Source: Artemisia argyi
Taxonomy: Eukaryota; Streptophyta; Magnoliopsida; Asterales; Asteraceae
Direction: 5' to 3'
Length of the DNA: 64,000 nucleotides
NCBI GenBank assembly: GCA_030686995.1
Contig: CM060691.1
Span: 86,983,055 to 87,047,054 of the forward strand
The translations under genes were made by a program, and so were the position numbers. This document shows positions 35,633 through 46,382 of this stretch, in pieces (the first letter of the stretch is position 1; the number at the start of each line of letters is the position of its first letter). The notes under the pieces were generated by a model. It worked only from the letters and a program-made list of their open reading frames with translations, made no database searches and was not told the origin of the DNA.

Positions 35633-36247
35633 TAAACAATTGGTCGAGGTTGAGACCGACTGATCCACATTTGGCCATGTTTCTCGGTCGCGACCCACAC
35701 TCCACAACAAGCTCGACCGAGACAACCGAGTCGGTCTCGGTCTTTATTGCGCCCGGCCTTACAAAGTAAGGACAAGTTATACTTGGTTAAAAAGTTATAT
35801 AATAGAGTATTTGTAAGGACAAGTTATACTTGGTTAAAAAGTTATATAATAGAGTATTTTAGGCTTTGTCATGAAAATCATTTTTTGCATTGGACTCAAT
35901 TTTGATTCCACCCATCGACCTTGATTTACCAACGGCTATAAACATGAATCTTTGAAGTTTTTGGATCAAAAATCAAAAAAAAAAAAAAAAAAAAAAAAAA
36001 AGGGTAAACAATCGGTCGAGGTTGAGACCGACTGATCCACATTTGGCCATGTTTCTCGGTCGCGACCCACACTCCACAATAAGCTCGACCGAGACGACCG
36101 AGTCGGTCTCGGTCTTTATTGCGCCCTGCCTTACAAAGTAAGGACAAGTTATACTTGGTTAAAAAGTTATATAATAGAGTATTTTAGGCTTTGTCATGAA
36201 AATCATTTTTTGCATTGGACTCAATCTTGATTCCACCCATCGACCTT
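35548..36247. repeat. Tandem duplication of about 320-375 bp
   Basis: Copy 1 (35548-35922) and copy 2 (35928-36247) share the whole run from accaacggctataaac through an A-tract, gtcgaggttgagacc, tattgcgccc and ttccacccatcgacctt. Copy 1 also has an internal 47-bp duplication (35766-35812 and 35813-35859). They differ mainly in A-tract length and a few bases, so the event is recent. Confidence 0.9.
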
Positions 36248-36485
36248 AATGAAGACATCATAGTTGTCGATTCAGAGTTGTGATTTATAAACTGACGCAT
36301 TTAAATGATATACTAAAAAAGATAACATGTTAACTTAACCTAAGCACTTTTGACCACAACCGTTTATAAATCTTTTGACTCGTTCTTGAATTCGTTTGTT
36401 GATTATAATTAACAGATAAAAAATTTTTGAGTTTTAAACATAAACCAAAGTTCAATTGACTCCGTTTGTTAATTATAATTAACAG

Positions 36486-36527
<42 letters not shown>

Positions 36528-37011
36528 CTCGAGTTTTAGGCATAAACAAAAGTTTATTTTTTATTGAAAAACAAAACCCCTGTTTTGCACGGGTCGTAAT
36601 GATTCGTTAAACAAAAATTTGAAGCCTAAAATATTAAGATTAAAATGGTATTTTTTGCATAGCAAATTACTCACTTATAAGTTTTTGTAAGTTTTAAGAA
36701 ATAACTTTTTCTCTTTATACATTCTTTGAGATACAATTGTAGCTTTCACTTACTATGAAATAGTCTGGATAATATATTCTGCTAGACAACACATGTGCAA
36801 ACGAATTTGAGATTCAATCGTAGTTTTCGCTTACTATGAAATAATTTGGACATTATATTCAGTTAGACAACAAATTTGCAAACGAATTTAATATTGGATG
36901 ACAGCTTAGCGAATAATATATCTAGTGAGTGCTTGGGCTTAGTGGTGGCCTTTTATAAGTCAAAAACCAAAAATCATTTATATAATGAGGCTTAATCTGA
37001 TTTAGAGTAAA
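36248..37011. other. Non-coding DNA with an A-tract and a small direct repeat
   Basis: A segment around 36386-36446 (gtttgttgattataattaac, agataaaaa) recurs at 36465-36560, where an A-tract of about 36 has grown inside it. No gene is seen. Confidence 0.5.
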
Positions 37012-37622
37012 CGAGCAAATTAGTCACGTTGCTGCGGGGCGGTCATGTTTATGTTTATGAGATTATTGAGATTAGTTTGTTGCGACATTCTCATTACAAC
37101 AATAAAATGGTACAAAGCTACATCCAACATAATGCCAATTGACTCATTATGGTAATAACTAATAAGTAGATAAGCATCTCAAATAAGCTTAGCAAGACAC
37201 CTCGTTCAAGTGATTAAAAGATCTTAGCTTCAATCTAGACACAAACCAATATGTCACATGACTTGATTAAAAAAAAGTCCTTGAATCAACATAAGTAGAA
37301 TACTAGAAAAGTATTGTAACAACCATATATTTGTTGTCCAGAAATCCATATTTCTGCAGCATTTTAAGCTGTAAAAACAGCATTTAAAAGCTATAAAAAA
37401 ACAGCAACAAAAGCTCCATATTACCGCTGTCCCAACAGGCAAGTTTCTGGCATATTTCTGCTGTTCAAAGGGCCCGAATTCTGCTGTAAAAACAGCTTTT
37501 AAAATTTATGAAAACAACATTTAAAAGCTGTAAAAAAAAACTACATACAAATGCTGTAAAAAGAGTAGATATATGACGCATAAATATCAAATCCTCTTAT
37601 TCCTAATCAATTTCATGATATA

Positions 37623-37664
<42 letters not shown>

Positions 37665-37705
37665 GTAATGTATGAGTTCACGCGATGTAGAAATTTGTAA
37701 CATAC

Positions 37706-37956
37706 CAGTGAGAAGTAGAGGAACATGGTGAGAAAGTAAGCAATTCTCGAGCCATAACCGAACGAACCATTAATATTAGCCCACGCTACCGAGGCAAAAC
37801 TTGTAGCAACAACAAACTGAAAGAAAACAGGGTGTAACTCCTTAGGTAACGTTTCATTTATAGGAAGCTTTTGATGCAAAGTCACTAAGAAAACCATGTA
37901 ATGCGCCATCCCAACAGCAAAATGCCACAGAGGGTGCTTGGGATTACATATGTAAA
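37706..37956 (-). pseudogene. SLAH-type anion channel exon fragment
   Basis: The minus strand reads FAVGMAHYMVFLVTLHQKLP, LPKELHPVFFQFV, SVAWANINGSFGYGSRIAYF and LTMFLYFSL, closely like plant slow anion channels of the SLAC1/SLAH family (I recall SLAH3). These move nitrate and chloride across the plasma membrane. The fragment ends at a standard donor (CACTG followed by GTATG, 37706). The rest of the channel is absent, and no further channel exon was found in the next 700 bp on the minus strand. It appears to be a captured exon. Confidence 0.8.
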
Positions 37957-38773
37957 TCTTATGTTTATGAAAAATAACACCTTTGTTGGTGCTGTAATTT
38001 TTTTGAATCTAAACATTTGATCCATTTGTAAGATAAATTTGCAGGTTGTCGTTTTTGACATGTCTAAAGCAGCTTGCAAATTGTAACTTGTCAATGAGTA
38101 GCTTGTAAAACAACCATTCATTTATTTCCAATACATGTGAGTATGTTCCCTATTGAAAGACGACAACTTGCATTTATCATGATGATAACAATGAATTGTT
38201 AAATGGTTACCTGAAAGTCACAAAAAAATAAATTACCAGTTGTAATAGTTCGTAACCGTTGATTAAGCCACTGATAGTTCGGAACCATTGATAAGACTAA
38301 TAGTGAAAGAACCTTCAAAAAAACTAAAAAGGAGTCAACATTTCCCCACACCTGCAAGGTAAGCTAAATGCATCAGATGGTTCCTCCACTGGTATGCAGA
38401 TAGCCTTTCAAATCCACAAACATGATCCATTTTCATAAATATAGATAGAGAACTATTATTTAGGAATATGGTGTATAAATACCTTAGATGTCCTGTGCTT
38501 CCGATTATTAGTATAAAATGTTTTAAAAGTCACAATTCCTAAGAAAACATTCTAACAATTAACAAAACATTTTATGGAAGTAAAAAGTCACAATTCCTAA
38601 GAAATGCAAAAACGTCAAGTTATTTTTTTACAATCTACATGACCGCAAAGTTCATACATGATAAAGCATAGTAATTTCCTAGAATTCTAACATGATTTTT
38701 ATTATTTCTTTTAGAATGCAATATTTTTCATCAAAAACCTATATAACCAACCAAACAAAACACAAAAACTAAC

Positions 38774-38908
38774 CAGCATTTGTCGTTGTGACCTCATAAT
38801 CTTCTTATCAAACTCCCCAAGCTCCTTTTTCTGCTCTCCAATTCGCTTATCGACAAAAAATGAGGACTTCCGGCTCCCCTTATAATATTTCAACAATGTA
38901 TTCTTCCT
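38774..38908 (-). pseudogene. NOP14-like exon fragment
   Basis: This 135-bp, 45-codon, in-phase exon sits between a TGCAG acceptor and a GTTAGT donor. It reads RKNTLLKYYKGSRKSS, FFVDKRIGEQKKELGEFDKK and IMRSQRQ, like the conserved N-terminal part of NOP14, a nucleolar protein needed to make the small ribosomal subunit. No other NOP14 part is recognised nearby. The reading frame and both splice sites look intact. Confidence 0.7.
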
Positions 38909-39361
38909 CTGCACATAACAAAAATCAAATAAAGTTTTTTCACTCGAGGATATAGACAACTTTTTTCATTTGATTTCAATACACTTACTTTCATTCTAGT
39001 GAAACTCAAATCCATGGATGTTAAAACCCCTTTATACATCATACTTATGTCTAAATTTTGAGGCAACTACACCTAAAAGTACTCGAAGTACTCAAAGTTA
39101 GAAAGTAATGCCAACATATCGCGGTATAATATATTTTTTCATGCTCAGTAGCCTTTTCGAAACGGACAATCCTAGTTATATCCGTTGTACCATCCAGATG
39201 CTACAAAGAATAACGCCATAAAATGAAGACGTCTTATATATGCAAAAGGTAGCTATGACAAAGGTCTGGTAGTAATCAAGCTATAATAAATACAAAGAAC
39301 TTGAGCTCCAAAATTACAAAGATACATGGTATTTGGATCAAGTTCAACACATGTTTAGCTT

Positions 39362-40093
39362 CTAGTTGATACTGAATAATTGCATTCGCATAATCTCTAT
39401 CAACATAGCTAGATGCTCCAATTGCTCTTGAGCCTTGTGCAAATATGCCACCTTGCGGATTGCAAACAATCTATTTTCGTAAACTACGAAGAAAATTAAA
39501 AGAGTATCGAATAGATCACGGTTTTGGCTATGCAAATCTAATGTCGAGAATGCCATTTGTGTTCGGAACAACCACATAATCGGTTTTACAATGAACTAAT
39601 TACAAAGAAAAAGACGATATCATACTTGGGCTTAAGCCTACATATAATCGATAAATGATATTCAGAAATCACCTGTTTTTCATCTTCTTATTTTCCACCA
39701 CGTGAGTAGTACGCTGCCATTTTATAGCCACTGAGAAGTGCGTCTTCCTGTTTATTTTCTCCCTTCTCGCCTACCATATCCTGAAATCAAAAACACGATT
39801 AAGTTCCAATAAGTTACTATCTTACAACACTAAATTATCTAAAATCTTAAACACGATTACAAACCAACCAAAAATATGATGACCTCTGATTTTTTTAAAT
39901 TGATTGACGGGAGTTTCGATTTGTGTTGTCATGGTTCGGTTTTCACACATTCCAACTGAAAGCATAATCAAGTTTAGGGTTAGATTCATGTTCCGATTCA
40001 ACTTCTTTTTCCTCACCATCTTCTTATTTTTTCTTCGGATTGATCAATGAATAAATACTGCATGATTTGATGCCTTGTTTCTTTACCCACCAT
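39362..40093 (-). other. Further exon-like pieces in the Helitron, origin unknown
   Basis: Three pieces lie on the minus strand. ATG 40093 reads MVGKETRHQIMQYLFIDQSE, and after one frameshift continues into EDGEEKEVESEHESNPKLDY. 39705-39778 sits between an AG acceptor and a GT donor and reads MVGEKGENKQEDALLSGYK. 39362-39577 is a 71-codon frame with MWLFRTQMAFSTLDLHSQN. I do not recognise any of them. Their order and splice-like borders suggest captured 5' exons. Confidence 0.35.
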
Positions 40094-40451
40094 GTGATTC
40101 TGTTCCGAATTGTTTTTCTCTCCGGTGAGTGTTTCTTTGGGAAGAGGGTTTAACAGAGGTTACATGGGTTTTGTTAGTATCAATTGATGATTCAAGAATT
40201 TTCTGGATGTATCATTCTAGCTTAGTACTAAATTCGAGGGTCATTAACATGTGATTACATCCCTAAACACCATAACAACCAATAAGATGGTGGGTTTTGT
40301 GATGAACAGTACATTAGCTCTTTTTTCAATGGTTGACACCCAATCAGAGGGTGTATTACAGATTTAATCACCAAATTACCCAATCAAAACTGGACACCCG
40401 ACCCTTGGATCACGCTTTTCGAGACCCCAACATTTTGGGTTTTAGTATATA

Positions 40452-41219
40452 CGAGCGGGGAGACCCTCGCGTTGCAGCGGGAGTGTTTAGATATGTGTTT
40501 TGTGTTTTGCGTGTTATAGGTTTAACGTCTTTAAAAGTTTGGTGATATTCCAATATTGGTTTGTGCCATAATATTATTTGTTATATTGAAAGTTATGCAT
40601 ATTTATACTCGTTTTCGTTGGAAAAATTATTTCGTGAACAATGGTTCAAGTTCGTAATTTTTCGAGTCCGTTTGGTACGTCAAATGAGGCCCGAAACGTT
40701 TTGACGAAAAGTATTACTAACTTGGCACTTATACCCCCTCCGCCCCTACTTTTCACTTCACACCCTCGCTTTTCATATTTTCATTTCTACCCTTTTCATT
40801 TTATATTTAAACCTATTTTTTCTTTTTATTTATTTAATTTATACATAAACACACACTCACACAAAACTCTTTCTCTCTCTACACCCCTCGCCGGATTCTT
40901 CATCAATTCCGGCAACCCCTCGCCGGAAAATATTCCAATGATATATTTTCTTTGCCGATTCGATAGATCGGTTAGCTCCCAACGTTTCTGGAGAGTTTGA
41001 GCCCTCGGCTCCCACCACAACTAACCCACGCGCCACCACCGCCCTCTGTCACCATCACCGAGACCACCACCACCTTCTCCTTCGCCTTTTCTTCTCGGTA
41101 AAACCCTGCACGCGCCCCCTTTACCCTTTTTCACTTTTTATTTACGAAAACCTAATTCGAATATTTTATTAAATCCGATTCGAATAATCTTTCTTTTAAT
41201 AAAAACCTTTTAAATACAC

Positions 41220-41271
<52 letters not shown>

Positions 41272-41929
41272 ATTCATACATGTTTGTTTTTTTGTTGTAT
41301 TTTTTAATTTATACGTTTTTTTTAAAGATCCATTATTTTTTTTGATTTATACGATTCGAATAATCTATGTTTTTTTTAAGATCTATACGTATTTTTTTAA
41401 ATCAACACGTGTTTTGGGTTTTATTTTTTTTATTTTTTATTTATTTTTTTTATTATTATTATTTTTTTTAAATATATGTTTTTTATAAATCCATACGTGT
41501 TTGTTTTTTTAGATCTAACGTTTTTGCTTTTTTTGTAGTGCCGCCGCTAGCCGCTGCTGTAGCCGCCACTCTCTTGCCGGAAAAAGATACCATCGTTCCG
41601 GAAAATATTTGTGGTCGCCGGAAAAAATTGTGTCGTTGCCGGAAATTGTTTATTATGTAGATTTGTTATTAATTTTATGATGTAAATTTTGATATAAAGC
41701 GGTAGTGATTTTGTGTGTTGGTTTTGGATATAATCATTCACTGTTATAAGCACTCTTGTGTACAACTTATTATAGCGATGGTTACTGTTATAAGCACTGT
41801 TCATGTTACTGTTATAAGCACTGTTCGGAACAATTTCTTAAGCACTAAAGTACAATCATTAAAATGTGCGGTACAACTTTTTGATGCACGCAAATCCTGT
41901 AGGCAGTGTTTTCTGCCTTTTAGTATATA
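40452..41929 (-). mobile_element. Helitron, unit A of the tandem array
   Basis: The minus-strand 3' end is a G/C-rich hairpin-like stretch (40464-40481) plus CTCG (40452-40455); the 5' end is TATATACTAAAAGGCAG (about 41929). The inside has a CT-rich leader-like part with repeated GCCGG words (40857-41100), a long T-run (41221-41268, intron-like), another GCCGG-rich part (41539-41650) and ACTGTTATAAGCACTGTT repeats near the 5' end (41739-41850). No protein is recognised. Confidence 0.6.
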
Positions 41930-43226
41930 CGAGCATGTAAACCCGCGCGTTGCCGCGGGAATGTTTTGGTTGATATTAACTTTGTTATATGAGTGTTTGA
42001 GGCACGTTATTTGTTTTCCGTTAGTTAATGTATATGTTTGAGAGTGTGTGTTTTTTTTTAAGTAGAATGTGTTATACATATTGGAATTTAAATAAATTTT
42101 AGTTGTTGCTGTTTTCATTATGTTGTTGGATTTTTATTTTTGTTTATATTTATTAGTATTATCATTATTTATTTTTTACATAATTTTGATTTTAATATGG
42201 AAGTGTATAATTTTGTAAAAAAGTGTATGTTTTTGGGCAATTAGTATTTTGTTTGGGCCTACATAGCCCAACTCTAATCTATAACACATAAGCCCAAAGT
42301 CCAATAACACCTTACCCTAATTTTCGGGTATAAAACACTCCCCAATAGTTCAAACCCTACCTTTTTGTAAACCCTAATCTTAAAAAACACAGCCACACTC
42401 TCACTTTTCTCTCAAATACAAACCCGGATTAAAAAATCAACACAAAACAATCAATATCACCTTAGTTTGTTTCTCCTACACGTTGTGCCATACACAAACA
42501 CATTATTCTTCACTTTCTTGTTGTTCAATCATGATAACAAAGACGAAGCCACGGCTTCAAGATCTTGAGAAAGGACACGGGTGGGTATTTTTATTTTTAT
42601 TTTTTTACCGAAAGAAAAGAAAGATGAAACAATTTTGTTTTTATCTTTGTTTTGATATTTCGGATAGAAATAAAAGCAAGAGCTTTAAAACGGATTAATA
42701 GAAGCAAGAGCTTCAAATCCGATATAATTTTCGTTTCTTGTTATTGTCTTAATCGAATAAAAGGAGGTATGAAACCTTTTGGTTTTGTGTTTTCCTTTAA
42801 ACCGTTCGAAAATTGAAAGGAGATATTCTTCAAAAAAAAAAAAAAAAAAAAAAAATCTATGATGTGTTAATATTTTCGTGAACTGAAATCTTTGATTTTT
42901 TTTGTTGTTCGAATTTTGTTTGTATTAGATGGGATATAGGATTGAATGTTGACTGAGTTAATAATTAATTAACTTCCCGAAGTTTGTTAGTGATAGATGG
43001 GATTTATGAAGTTGTTTGGATTTGATTTTATTTGTTTTGAGATGATGCGTCAATTTTTTTTTCTTTTTTTTTTTTTTTTTTTGATTTTGAACGAAGCTTT
43101 TGGATATTAAATTATATTAGTTTTTTTTTTAACAAATCTGAATTTTTTAAAGTATTTTTTTACGAATATGATGTTTTTTGTTGTTTGGTAAAATATGATA
43201 TTTTGGTTTTCTAATAAATCTGATTT

Positions 43227-43273
<47 letters not shown>

Positions 43274-43674
43274 TAGATCTGCCAAATTTATTTGTTTTTC
43301 AAGGTTTATATAATTTTTTTTGACATTTTGTTTCAGATCTACCACTGCAGGATCGCCGGAATCTTCAGCTGTTGCGGCCATCTACCGTTTTTTTTGTCGG
43401 AATTGTAATGTTTCTTTCTATGATTTGTTATAAAGTTTGCTGTGTAATTTTTATATAAATTTATGAATTTATCTGTTTAATTTGTTGTGTAACTTTGGAT
43501 GTAAAAACTATATTGTTTTGGATTATTTAGATGTGGGAAAGTGCACTGTTATAAGCACTGTTGTGTACAACTTCTTATAGCAAATGTTACTGTTATAAAC
43601 ACTGTTCATGTTACTGTTATAAGCACTGTTTATGCTACAGTACTACAGTAAATGTTTCTGCTTATTAGTATATA
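41930..43674 (-). mobile_element. Helitron, unit B of the tandem array
   Basis: The minus-strand 3' end has a six-pair hairpin, CCCGCG/CGCGGG (41942-41959), and CTCG (41930-41933); the 5' end is TATATACTAATAAGCAG (about 43674). It repeats the plan of unit A: promoter or leader, short exon-like part, T-run (about 43230-43272), a GCCGG exon-like part (43330-43410) and subterminal ACTGTTATAAGCACTGTT repeats (43543-43660). Confidence 0.65.
42254..42540 (+). promoter_or_regulatory. Housekeeping-type promoter carried by Helitron unit B
   Basis: On the plus strand: TGGGCC (42254), AGCCCA (42265 and 42291), TATAAAA (42329-42335), AAACCCTA (42352) and AAACCCTAA (42369), then a CT-rich leader and ATG 42531, opening MITKTKPRLQDLEKGHG. 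TGGGCY (site II) plus telo-box motifs near the start site are the known mark of plant ribosomal-protein and other growth genes. I infer a captured promoter and first exon. It points against the Helitron's own orientation. Confidence 0.55.
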
Positions 43675-44201
43675 CTAGCTGGGTAGCCCGCACGTTGCGG
43701 CGGGTGTGTTTTGTGTTTTGTATTTTGTGGGTTGTACGGTGTAATTAATAATTTTGTTATTTGAAGTATGCATATGTTTACTTGGAAGCATAATTTGTTT
43801 ATGTTTACGGATTTTTTTTTTTTTTTTTTTTTTTGGCGTTGCGGTTGAAATTTTTTTGGGTTGTTTGTTTTTTCGGTATGCTTTTATTTTATTTTTTTAT
43901 TTTTTTTATTTTTTTTCCTTTGTTTGGTATTTTAAAAGAAACAAATTTGTATAAGAAATTTTTTTGTAAGTGTATTATTTTTTGTGTTTTTTTATTTTTA
44001 TTTTTTTGAAAAAACAAATTTTCATAAGGAAATTTATGAAAAAAAAAAAAACAAAAACAAAAACAAAAACAAAAAAAAAAATCTGCAGCGAGTACTGTAG
44101 CAACACGTGGCGCAAAAAAAATTACTGTAGCGAGTACTGTAGTAAGCACTGTAGCAGCTACAGTTCTACTACAGTAAACGTTACTGCCTTTTAGTATATA
44201 T
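43675..44201 (-). mobile_element. Helitron, unit C of the tandem array (short)
   Basis: The minus-strand 3' end is textbook: hairpin CCCGC/GCGGG (43687-43704), then CTAG (43675-43678) and T. The 5' end is TATATACTAAAAGGCAGT (about 44201). It is only about 530 bp, with long T-runs and tactgtag/agcactgtag repeats (44084-44190). No gene. Confidence 0.65.
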
Positions 44202-44364
44202 AGTAATAGCAATAGTAATAATTACACAGTTGGTCACTGAGCTGAATCATAATTGGTAAAAAAGAAAGAATTACAAGCTTTTATAGTACTAGTAATAAAG
44301 ATAACTATAGCAAAAAAGATGATTACTTTTTTATTGATGACAACTTGATTGAAGATTTGAAAAT
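44202..44364. other. Flank between the Helitron array and the next retroelement
   Basis: 44267-44327 (attacaagcttttat...aactatagcaaaaaagatga) recurs in direct orientation at 52311-52366, on the other side of the retroelement. Before that insertion the two copies would have been about 230 bp apart. Confidence 0.55.
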
Positions 44365-44369
44365 GACGT

Positions 44370-45731
44370 TGATGCGTGAGAATTGCACCAGGCTTTACCT
44401 CTCGAGGGATCTCGAGAAGCTTACAGCCCCCATCAGGCAGTGTACCTGATCGTTGTAGTATAGTATAGTGACAAGTACCGGGGCATTGATCGTTCAACTC
44501 AGGAATAGTGTCCCTAGGATTAGAAAGCCTAAAAACTAGGTCTAGATGTGAGGGATGATTCTTTTTTGTAAAAAGCAAGTAAAATCTCGGGTTTTGGAAA
44601 AGTGGGCAGATTAGTTGCTAGTCAACCAACCCAATAACTAAAGATGCAATCAAAATAAAATAACAAAAATGTAAATAAAACTAATTACTAATGTGGTGTG
44701 AACAATAAATGGGAAAATTGTGTTTACTTAGATTTCATTACACCCTAGATAACTTTTACAGGTTGATAGTTTGTTACAGTTGCATGGATGACGAGTTATA
44801 TTCCTTAATACCATTCGTGGGGTGGCGTACGTACTTCTTCAACTCTATAAGCTCCTACTTCACTCCTATGTCGAGCCTGCAAGAAGCTCCTAACATGGGA
44901 TCATTAGAATTCGCTCATGCATTAAATATAACCATAAAAACCTAGTACGCATTGGTTCATGTTTCTTAAGACGTTCAAGCAAGTTACACTATGGAAGTCT
45001 GCAAGTTTTCTTAAGCCTAACATCGAAATCATTCATCCGTAACAACTATAAACAAGCAATCAACCCATAATCAATATCTAGGTTTCACTACATCTAAGCA
45101 ATCACACAAGAGATCTAGCCTAGCATGTTAAAATCAAAACAAGCGTAAGATATATTCAAACAACACATAGACATATTGAATGAATTGAAAGGATTCTTAT
45201 CTTAATTGAACATGAAAGGTTTCAAAGGGTGAAAACCCTTGAAAATACTGATAAAATCGTGCTAGGGTTTCTCCAAGTTATCCCTCTAATTGTCCTCTCT
45301 TAATGAATGAAAATTACAAAACTATATATAGATTTTCCAACGTGACGGCGTCAAGAAGAGAATTCTGACACCGTCAACCCGCCGCCCATAATAATATCGG
45401 ATTGCCTAGATCCAGATCTGATGCCGTCAAGAGCAATTTTCCTCTGGGTCGTCACGTGTAAAGGGACCATGACGGCCTATGGTGCCGCCGTCATGCCCTA
45501 GTGTAAAAACTCTCTGGACCGTCACGTACTCTATCCACTTCAACTCTTGTTTTATCTCTTGACGCCATCATGTAGAAGTTGGTGACGCCGTCCAAAATGC
45601 TTCATTTTCCAGAATTCACTCCAAAAGTACCTAAAATCATAAAAGAAACGATTTAGGGCAATATTTGATCAAATAAATTCGAATTCGGGCTTAAATGACC
45701 CCCTAAAAACGGATCATTTTTCGCCTCATCA
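44370..45731 (-). repeat. 3' LTR of the gag-only element
   Basis: 1362 bp, beginning TGATGCGTG and ending CTCATCA on the plus strand. It lacks about 65 bp present in the other LTR at 51901-51965. Several TGACGCCGTC motifs have changed to gacaccgtc, gatgccgtc or gacgccatc. Confidence 0.85.
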
Positions 45732-46329
45732 TATACCCTTACACTTGAGATTTGATTGTCCTCAAGCAAATGCGCTTTTATTCTAATCAAAATACAAGTT
45801 AGGGGTCATTTAACACTAATATAAAAGTAATTACAACAAATAATCGTTCCACTAAAGACCAAAGACAAGCACGGAGGTCATACACTAGCACCTCACAAAT
45901 AGTGTTTAGACACTCACATCTCTCGGGTGTAATAAAGTATATATTACAATAAGGAAATGGAAAACATCTCTCACTACCTGTCATAGGAAAATAGATTACC
46001 ATAGGCTTGGGAAAGGATCAAACCTCCACCACATGGCGTAAGCACCTAGGATAAACTATCAAAGATGTCTTTTAAAGGGTTATAACGTTAGGTGTAGGGA
46101 TATGGAATACACGGTTTTGTTGGGTATAGGCAATATTTAATGGTGGCGAGTTAATCATCTTGGTTAATTACATGTACAATATGGCGTTGCTAAGCCAAGA
46201 CTAGACTCGACTTAAGCTAATAAATGAAAAATAACAAAAACATAAAATGAACATAGAATGAAACGGGATGGTAGTCCGTATGTTTTTGTTTTTTTTTTTT
46301 TTTTTCTCTTTTCTTTTTCTATTTTTTTT

Positions 46330-46382
<53 letters not shown>

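Larger units (their letters stand above)
33543..36247 (-). mobile_element. Harbinger-derived region with ORF1 and accessory ORF (borders uncertain)
   Basis: A Myb/SANT ORF1 (33701-34063) and a second broken ORF (34357-35477) lie on the same strand. They are bounded by a gtaagggcgacc end (about 33547) and a tattgcgcccggcctta end (about 35760, repeated at 36133). No transposase is present, so it would be non-autonomous. A clean target duplication was not found. Confidence 0.45.
37012..40451 (-). mobile_element. Helitron carrying host exon fragments (unit 0 of a tandem array)
   Basis: On the minus strand the 5' end is TATATACTAAAACCC (about 40451). The 3' end is a G/C-rich imperfect hairpin followed by CTCG and T (37012-37015). 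The same end types bound the next three units. It carries exon-like pieces of host genes in its own orientation, including ones resembling SLAH (37706-37956) and NOP14 (38774-38908). No Rep/helicase is seen. The 3' hairpin of this unit is the most decayed of the four. Confidence 0.55.

Noticed and set aside
35524..36147. ORFs with long Phe runs
   Set aside because: They come from A/T tracts in the tandem duplication and resemble no protein.
36560..36600. Helitron 3' end near a tgcacgggt word
   Set aside because: No CTRR follows the weak hairpin at the right distance.
37254..37442. Next SLAH exon on the minus strand
   Set aside because: The translated frames do not match the channel's following exon, so only one channel exon is claimed.
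43889..44212. Lys- and Phe-rich ORFs in Helitron unit C
   Set aside because: They result from T- and A-runs and have no conserved domain.
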